24,103 nt of DNA from DAOVGZ01 sp964477815 (GTDB lineage: Bacteria > Babelota > Babeliae > Babelales > Vermiphilaceae): assembly GCA_964477815.1 (NCBI GenBank), contig CAYZEO010000015.1, positions 1 to 24,103 of the forward strand, read 5' to 3'. Position 1 is the first letter of the stretch. Each line of letters begins with the position of its first letter. Positions 20,647 through 24,103 of the stretch are shown one piece after another. The notes below the pieces were generated by a model, which searched no databases, was not told where the DNA came from, and saw only the letters and a program-made list of their open reading frames with translations. The position numbers and the translations under genes are program-made.

Positions 20647-22560
20647 TTTCTTTACCTCATCAACAATGGAATGCGCATCAATTCCAGCCCAAGCAAGAAG
20701 CTCTTCCGTCTTTCCTGAACGAGGAAGTTTTGTTACTGCAAGATTTTTTATATGAATTCCTGAATTTGCAAGAGCGCACGTCACCGCCTGGCCAAGGCCA
20801 CCTTCCAAATAATGATCTTCAACAGTGATAATGGTATTGTTTGATTTCTTTCCAACCTCTAACAATGTTTTTTCATCAAGAGGCTTGATCGAATACAGAT
20901 CAATAACCGAAACATGTATCCCTTTTTCTAATAACAGTTGGCGAGCCTTGAGAGCCTCATGCAAAGTGACGCCAGCCGCAACAATGCATGCTTTGTCATC
21001 TTCAGAGCTGTGCAAAACCTTGCAACCACCAATCTCAAACAGCTCACTGTTGTCATACAAAATCGGCGTTGCCATACGAGTGGTACGTAAATAGCTGATG
21101 CCGTCATTAAAATTCGCCATTTTTTCCACCAACTTCCAGGTGCATACTGCATCGGACGGATAAAGAACAACAGAGCCTGGCAGTGCACGCATCATCGAAA
21201 TATCTTCAAGCCCCATTTGTGAAGGACCATCTTGACCAATCGAAACCCCTGCATGCGAACCGACCAGTCGCAAAGCGGATTGTCCTATTGCAGCCATACG
21301 AATTTGGTCGTGAGCACGAGACATGAATGCTCCAAATGTTGCAACAAACGGAATTTTCCCTCGCCGTTCCATTCCAGTTGCCATACCAACCATGTTTTGC
21401 TCAGCAATAAAACATTGGAAAAATCTTTCTGGATATTTTTCTTCAAAGATTTCAGAAAATGTTGAGTTTTTTACATCACCATCAAGCGCAACAACACGGT
21501 TGCTTCGATCTCCTGCTTCTTTGAGCGCCATTCCATATGCTTTGCGCGTTGAATATCCCCCGTTCGTCCTGAGTGATTCTTCAGATTTACTAGAATCTGA
21601 AGAATTGTATCGAAGGATATCTTGTTTAAATACTGGTTGGTGAAAAACAATTTCGTCCTCAGTGGTAGTTTTTTCAGATGAAGCTTGTGGTTTTTTTGGC
21701 TCCCACGTAAAAAGTTTTTCATCAAATGCAGCGGCATCCGCAAACGTTGTATCAAGCTCCTCATAAATAATATTCAAATCCTCCTTTTTGAACGACTTAC
21801 CATGAAAACCAAGCTTGTCCTGAGCTTGCTGAACACCAAACCCTTTGAACGTTTTTGCAATGATAACAACTGGAAGATTTTCAATTTCCGCCGCCCGATC
21901 AAGCGTGTCGACAACCTGCTGCATGTTGTGCCCATCAATCACAAAAGTTTTCCAACCAAATGCTGCAAATTTTTCTTCATATCGATGTGCGTGGTGTCCA
22001 TGAACAGTTTCGTCCGATTGGCCCAAACGGTTGCAATCAACAATGCCGATTAAGTTGTTCAACTTATAAAAATGGGCAAGCTCTGCCGCCTCCCAGATAC
22101 ACCCTTCTGCCAACTCACCATCGCCCATCAACACATACGTTTTAAAATCACGCTTATCAAGACGCGCACTGAGCGACATGCCAGCACCAATAGAAAGACC
22201 AACGCCCAGCGCCCCTGTTGCTGCTTCGGAATAGGGAAACCGCAGCGTTGGATGTCCCTCCAGCGGCGAATCAAACTTACGATACTCAAACAACTCAGCC
22301 TCAGCAATTACGCCCACCTCTTTCCACGCCGCGTACAACAACGGCGATGCGTGCCCTTTGGACAAAATAAAACGGTCATTATTTGGGTTATTTGGATTTT
22401 GCAAATCGAAGCGCATCGCATGAAAAAAAATAGCAGAAACTAAATCTGCCGCAGAAAGACAAGATGTTGGATGCCCAGAACCGGCCAACGATGTCATGGT
22501 TAAAACATTTCGACGCATATTGTACGCTCTGGATTCCAAAAAAAGACGCTCTTTATTCAT
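20641..22560 (-). CDS. tkt: Transketolase (single chain, with long inter-domain linker)
   Basis: This thiamine-diphosphate enzyme moves two-carbon units between sugar phosphates in the pentose phosphate pathway. The 639 residues contain the first-half motifs GSGHP with H30, SKGHASP with H70, and the cofactor motif GDGELAEG (146-153) extending to D175-N177. The second half has EQNMVG (387-392) with catalytic E387 and the TFGAF (408-412), HAGVSIGQDGPSQ (436-448) segments. A Ser/Lys/Glu-rich linker of about residues 285-330 joins what in many organisms are two separate subunits. The ATG overlaps the TGA of the upstream ATPase gene (ATGA), so translation is coupled. Which product the cell needs it for is not clear from the window; pentose or erythrose phosphate supply is the usual role. 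Identification is secure. Confidence 0.96.
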   Translation of the reverse strand: MNKERLFLESRAYNMRRNVLTMTSLAGSGHPTSCLSAADLVSAIFFHAMRFDLQNPNNPNNDRFILSKGHASPLLYAAWKEVGVIAEAELFEYRKFDSPLEGHPTLRFPYSEAATGALGVGLSIGAGMSLSARLDKRDFKTYVLMGDGELAEGCIWEAAELAHFYKLNNLIGIVDCNRLGQSDETVHGHHAHRYEEKFAAFGWKTFVIDGHNMQQVVDTLDRAAEIENLPVVIIAKTFKGFGVQQAQDKLGFHGKSFKKEDLNIIYEELDTTFADAAAFDEKLFTWEPKKPQASSEKTTTEDEIVFHQPVFKQDILRYNSSDSSKSEESLRTNGGYSTRKAYGMALKEAGDRSNRVVALDGDVKNSTFSEIFEEKYPERFFQCFIAEQNMVGMATGMERRGKIPFVATFGAFMSRAHDQIRMAAIGQSALRLVGSHAGVSIGQDGPSQMGLEDISMMRALPGSVVLYPSDAVCTWKLVEKMANFNDGISYLRTTRMATPILYDNSELFEIGGCKVLHSSEDDKACIVAAGVTLHEALKARQLLLEKGIHVSVIDLYSIKPLDEKTLLEVGKKSNNTIITVEDHYLEGGLGQAVTCALANSGIHIKNLAVTKLPRSGKTEELLAWAGIDAHSIVDEVKKL

Positions 22561-23732
22561 TTTTTATCCTCTGCTACTTTCTTTATTAACTGGCCAGACG
22601 ATATCATCTCAAGCCCATAGGCGACAATGCCTTCTCCTAGAGGAAAACTTTCTTTGCCTGGATACATGACTGCAAGATGATCAAGCTTAAGATTATCTTT
22701 GGCAATCGTCATCGATTTGGTTATTTTTGGCGCATCTGTGTACTTAAACTCAAACCCAATTCGCCTGTCTCCTTTGATAATCAAAAGATCCAGCTCAGCA
22801 TTTGATTGCGTTGCCCAAAAATAACATTCACCAGGTGACGCATCAAATGCTCGAATCACTTCTTCTAGAGTAAACCCCTCCCAAAAAGATCCAAGCCGCG
22901 GATGAACCAACAGTTCATTTTTATTTTTGATATTCAAAAGAGCATGCAAAACACCGCTGTCACGAAAGTAGATTTTTGGTGATTTAACCTGACGCTTTTG
23001 TAGATTCTCAAACCATGGAGCCAAAATTCGCACCATAAATGTTCCAGCTAGAATGTCCAAGTACTTGCGAACCGTGTGTCCGGATATCCCGAGAGATTTT
23101 CCAATCTCATTTCCGTTAAAAATCTGCCCGTGATAGTGTGCAAGCATTAGCCAAAATCTACGCATCTGTTGAGGCGGAACATTAAAACCAAGATTTGGAA
23201 TGTCGCGCTCCAAAAAAGTCGAAATATAACTTTGTCGCCACAAATAGCTATCTTCAGTAGTATCGGCCAAATATGATCGAGGAAAACCACCCCGCACCCA
23301 CAACTTCTGACTTTCTTTTGTTTCGAACAACGAAAATGGCGGCAACTCAACATACCCAATTCGCCCGGCCAGCGTTTCGGACGACTGTCGAATAAGGTCT
23401 CTGGACGCACTACCAAGAATAAGAAATTTTCTGTCACTACCCGGCTTGTCAACCAGGACTCGCAAAACTGTAAATAGATCGGGCCTTCTTTGTATTTCAT
23501 CAATAACAATAAGTTTTTGCTCCACACTTGTAAGCGCAAGCATGGGATTTTCAAGACGTGCCAAATCTAGTGGATTTTCAAGATCAAAAAAATGGGCCTC
23601 ATCAGGAAAATATTTTTCAACATACATTCTTGCCAATGTTGTTTTACCCACCTGCCGTGGCCCCAAGAGTGCGCAAATAGGATGCACACGAAAATGCATC
23701 TCAACCTTGCGCAAAAATTTATCTCTTTTCAT
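22557..23732 (-). CDS. AAA_14/DUF4143 family ATPase
   Basis: The 391-residue cytosolic protein has Walker A GPRQVGKTT (24-32), Walker B LIVIDE (74-79) and a sensor-like ILGSAS (105-110). A winged-helix region follows (GNEIGKSLGISGHTVRKYLDIL, about 207-228, start and end of the helices), and the C-terminal DUF4143 domain carries a PD-(D/E)XK nuclease-like signature: E285, D315 in AELDLLII and E328-x-K330 in GFEFK. Many bacteria have families of these ATPases of poorly known function; nuclease activity has not been shown here. AAGGAG lies six bases upstream of the ATG. It shares an ATGA overlap with the transketolase gene, an unusual partner. The motifs are intact, so it does not look like a decaying copy. 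Confidence 0.92.
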   Translation of the reverse strand: MKRDKFLRKVEMHFRVHPICALLGPRQVGKTTLARMYVEKYFPDEAHFFDLENPLDLARLENPMLALTSVEQKLIVIDEIQRRPDLFTVLRVLVDKPGSDRKFLILGSASRDLIRQSSETLAGRIGYVELPPFSLFETKESQKLWVRGGFPRSYLADTTEDSYLWRQSYISTFLERDIPNLGFNVPPQQMRRFWLMLAHYHGQIFNGNEIGKSLGISGHTVRKYLDILAGTFMVRILAPWFENLQKRQVKSPKIYFRDSGVLHALLNIKNKNELLVHPRLGSFWEGFTLEEVIRAFDASPGECYFWATQSNAELDLLIIKGDRRIGFEFKYTDAPKITKSMTIAKDNLKLDHLAVMYPGKESFPLGEGIVAYGLEMISSGQLIKKVAEDKK

Positions 23733-23766
23733 AAAAAACTCCTTGCAATTTTGAACTCTACCTTCT

Positions 23767-23796
23767 AATTTACAAGGAAACGAGCAAATTTTTCAA
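23767..23796 (-). promoter_or_regulatory. Possible promoter of the DUF4143 ATPase-transketolase operon
   Basis: On the minus strand TTGAAA (23796-23791) is followed after 18 bp by TAAATT (23772-23767). The predicted start point is about 28 bases before the ATG at 23732. The match is modest in an AT-rich region. Confidence 0.35.
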
Positions 23797-23931
23797 GAAA
23801 AAATTTAAAAAGCACAAGCCCGCTCGCACAAAAAACCATAAAAAAATCGACTTAGAAAAACAATAAAAACTCTATTTGAAATTACAAATCAACTTTGCGC
23901 AGAAAAAAGCCGTTTAATTAAACCATCCCAC

Positions 23932-23959
23932 TTGCAAATGTCCAATTTTTTGTCATAAT
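23932..23959 (+). promoter_or_regulatory. Probable promoter of the last, partial gene
   Basis: TTGCAA (23932-23937) is followed after 16 bp by CATAAT (23954-23959), five of six -10 matches. The start point would be about 85 bases before the ATG at 24051, leaving a leader that begins with the G-rich spot. Confidence 0.45.
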
Positions 23960-24050
23960 GAAAAGCTGTGGGGGGCTGCAGTTGAACGCGACCTTTCTCA
24001 CAAAAAAAGTAATAACTGTTAACATTCAACTTTTAACAAAGGGGTTTTTC

Positions 24051-24103
24051 ATGAATATGAAAAAGATGGGAATTATTTTAGGAACTACGCTTATTGCTCT
24101 GCA
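24051..24103 (+). CDS. Start of an exported protein, cut by the window end
   Basis: Only 17 full codons are visible: MNMKKMGIILGTTLIAL, a typical signal peptide start. AAAGGGG (24038-24044) lies six bases before the ATG, a strong ribosome binding site, and a promoter is seen at 23932-23959. The rest of the gene lies beyond the window, so nothing can be said about its function. Confidence 0.7.
   Translation, partial: MNMKKMGIILGTTLIAL

Larger units (their letters stand above)
23733..24050. other. Divergent intergenic region, no gene seen
   Basis: These 318 bases are AT-rich and hold no ORF with a credible ribosome binding site. They contain a possible promoter for the ATPase gene on the left, a promoter for the next plus-strand gene on the right, and a short G-rich spot (GCTGTGGGGGGCTGCAG, 23965-23981) just after the latter promoter. 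The G-rich spot would lie in the 5' end of the transcript; I see no terminator or known RNA fold in it. Confidence 0.6.

Noticed and set aside
22557..23732. Toxin-antitoxin or defence role for the DUF4143 ATPase
   Set aside because: The PD-(D/E)XK-like residues invite this idea, but there is no small partner gene or defence neighbour; the only coupled gene is transketolase.
23958..24050. N-terminal extension of the last gene from an in-frame ATG at 23958
   Set aside because: That ATG overlaps the -10 box, lacks a ribosome binding site and would bury the signal peptide; the ATG at 24051 has a strong AAAGGGG.
1..24103. CRISPR array, tRNA, rRNA, insertion sequence or phage genes
   Set aside because: I looked for regular spaced repeats, cloverleaf or conserved rRNA stretches, transposase or integrase motifs and found none.

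Overview
The window is about 24.1 kb of AT-rich bacterial chromosome (standard code, TAA mostly used as stop, Shine-Dalgarno starts with occasional GTG). It carries 24 supported genes, two of them cut by the window edges. Gram-negative envelope markers (an OmpH/Skp-like chaperone, an SPFH/NfeD pair) sit beside many small unrecognised proteins with signal peptides. No mobile element, phage gene, CRISPR array, rRNA or tRNA was seen. The mix of a few conserved housekeeping genes and a large lineage-specific secretome fits a host-associated lineage such as Candidatus Dependentiae (TM6/Babeliae). This assignment is an inference from gene content; no phylogenetic marker was compared.

Layout. (1) 1-3179, minus: the N-terminal 1059 codons of a giant exported coiled-coil protein, divergent from an M48-type metallopeptidase (3429-4406) through back-to-back promoters. 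(2) 4462-5164, plus: a 57-aa ORF followed one base later by a small exported protein. (3) 5259-8455: alaS and pth converge on one 17-bp perfect hairpin terminator. (4) 8590-11669, minus: OmpH/Skp-like protein and four small exported membrane-associated proteins, some of which may be distant paralogues. (5) 11773-14433, minus: a P2A (Ca2+-type) ATPase whose start codon lies 12 nt after the U-run of a terminator-like hairpin, itself the end of a GC-rich (about 60%) leader element. (6) 14626-18083: five more small exported proteins around ftsY. (7) 18176-19668, minus: SPFH/stomatin and NfeD operon. (8) 19750-20646, plus: exported alpha/beta hydrolase, convergent with (9) 20641-23732, minus: an AAA/DUF4143 ATPase and a single-chain transketolase translationally coupled through an ATGA overlap. 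(10) 24051-end: first codons of another exported protein with its own promoter.

How it fits together. The housekeeping set covers translation (alaS, pth), membrane targeting (ftsY), envelope quality control (OmpH, SPFH/NfeD), cation transport and the pentose phosphate pathway. Fifteen of the 24 genes begin with a signal-peptide-like segment and twelve of those have no family I recognise. The most interesting parts are this secretome, led by the giant coiled-coil protein, and the GC-rich leader of the ATPase gene. I did not find a single recognisable multi-gene defence or secretion system.
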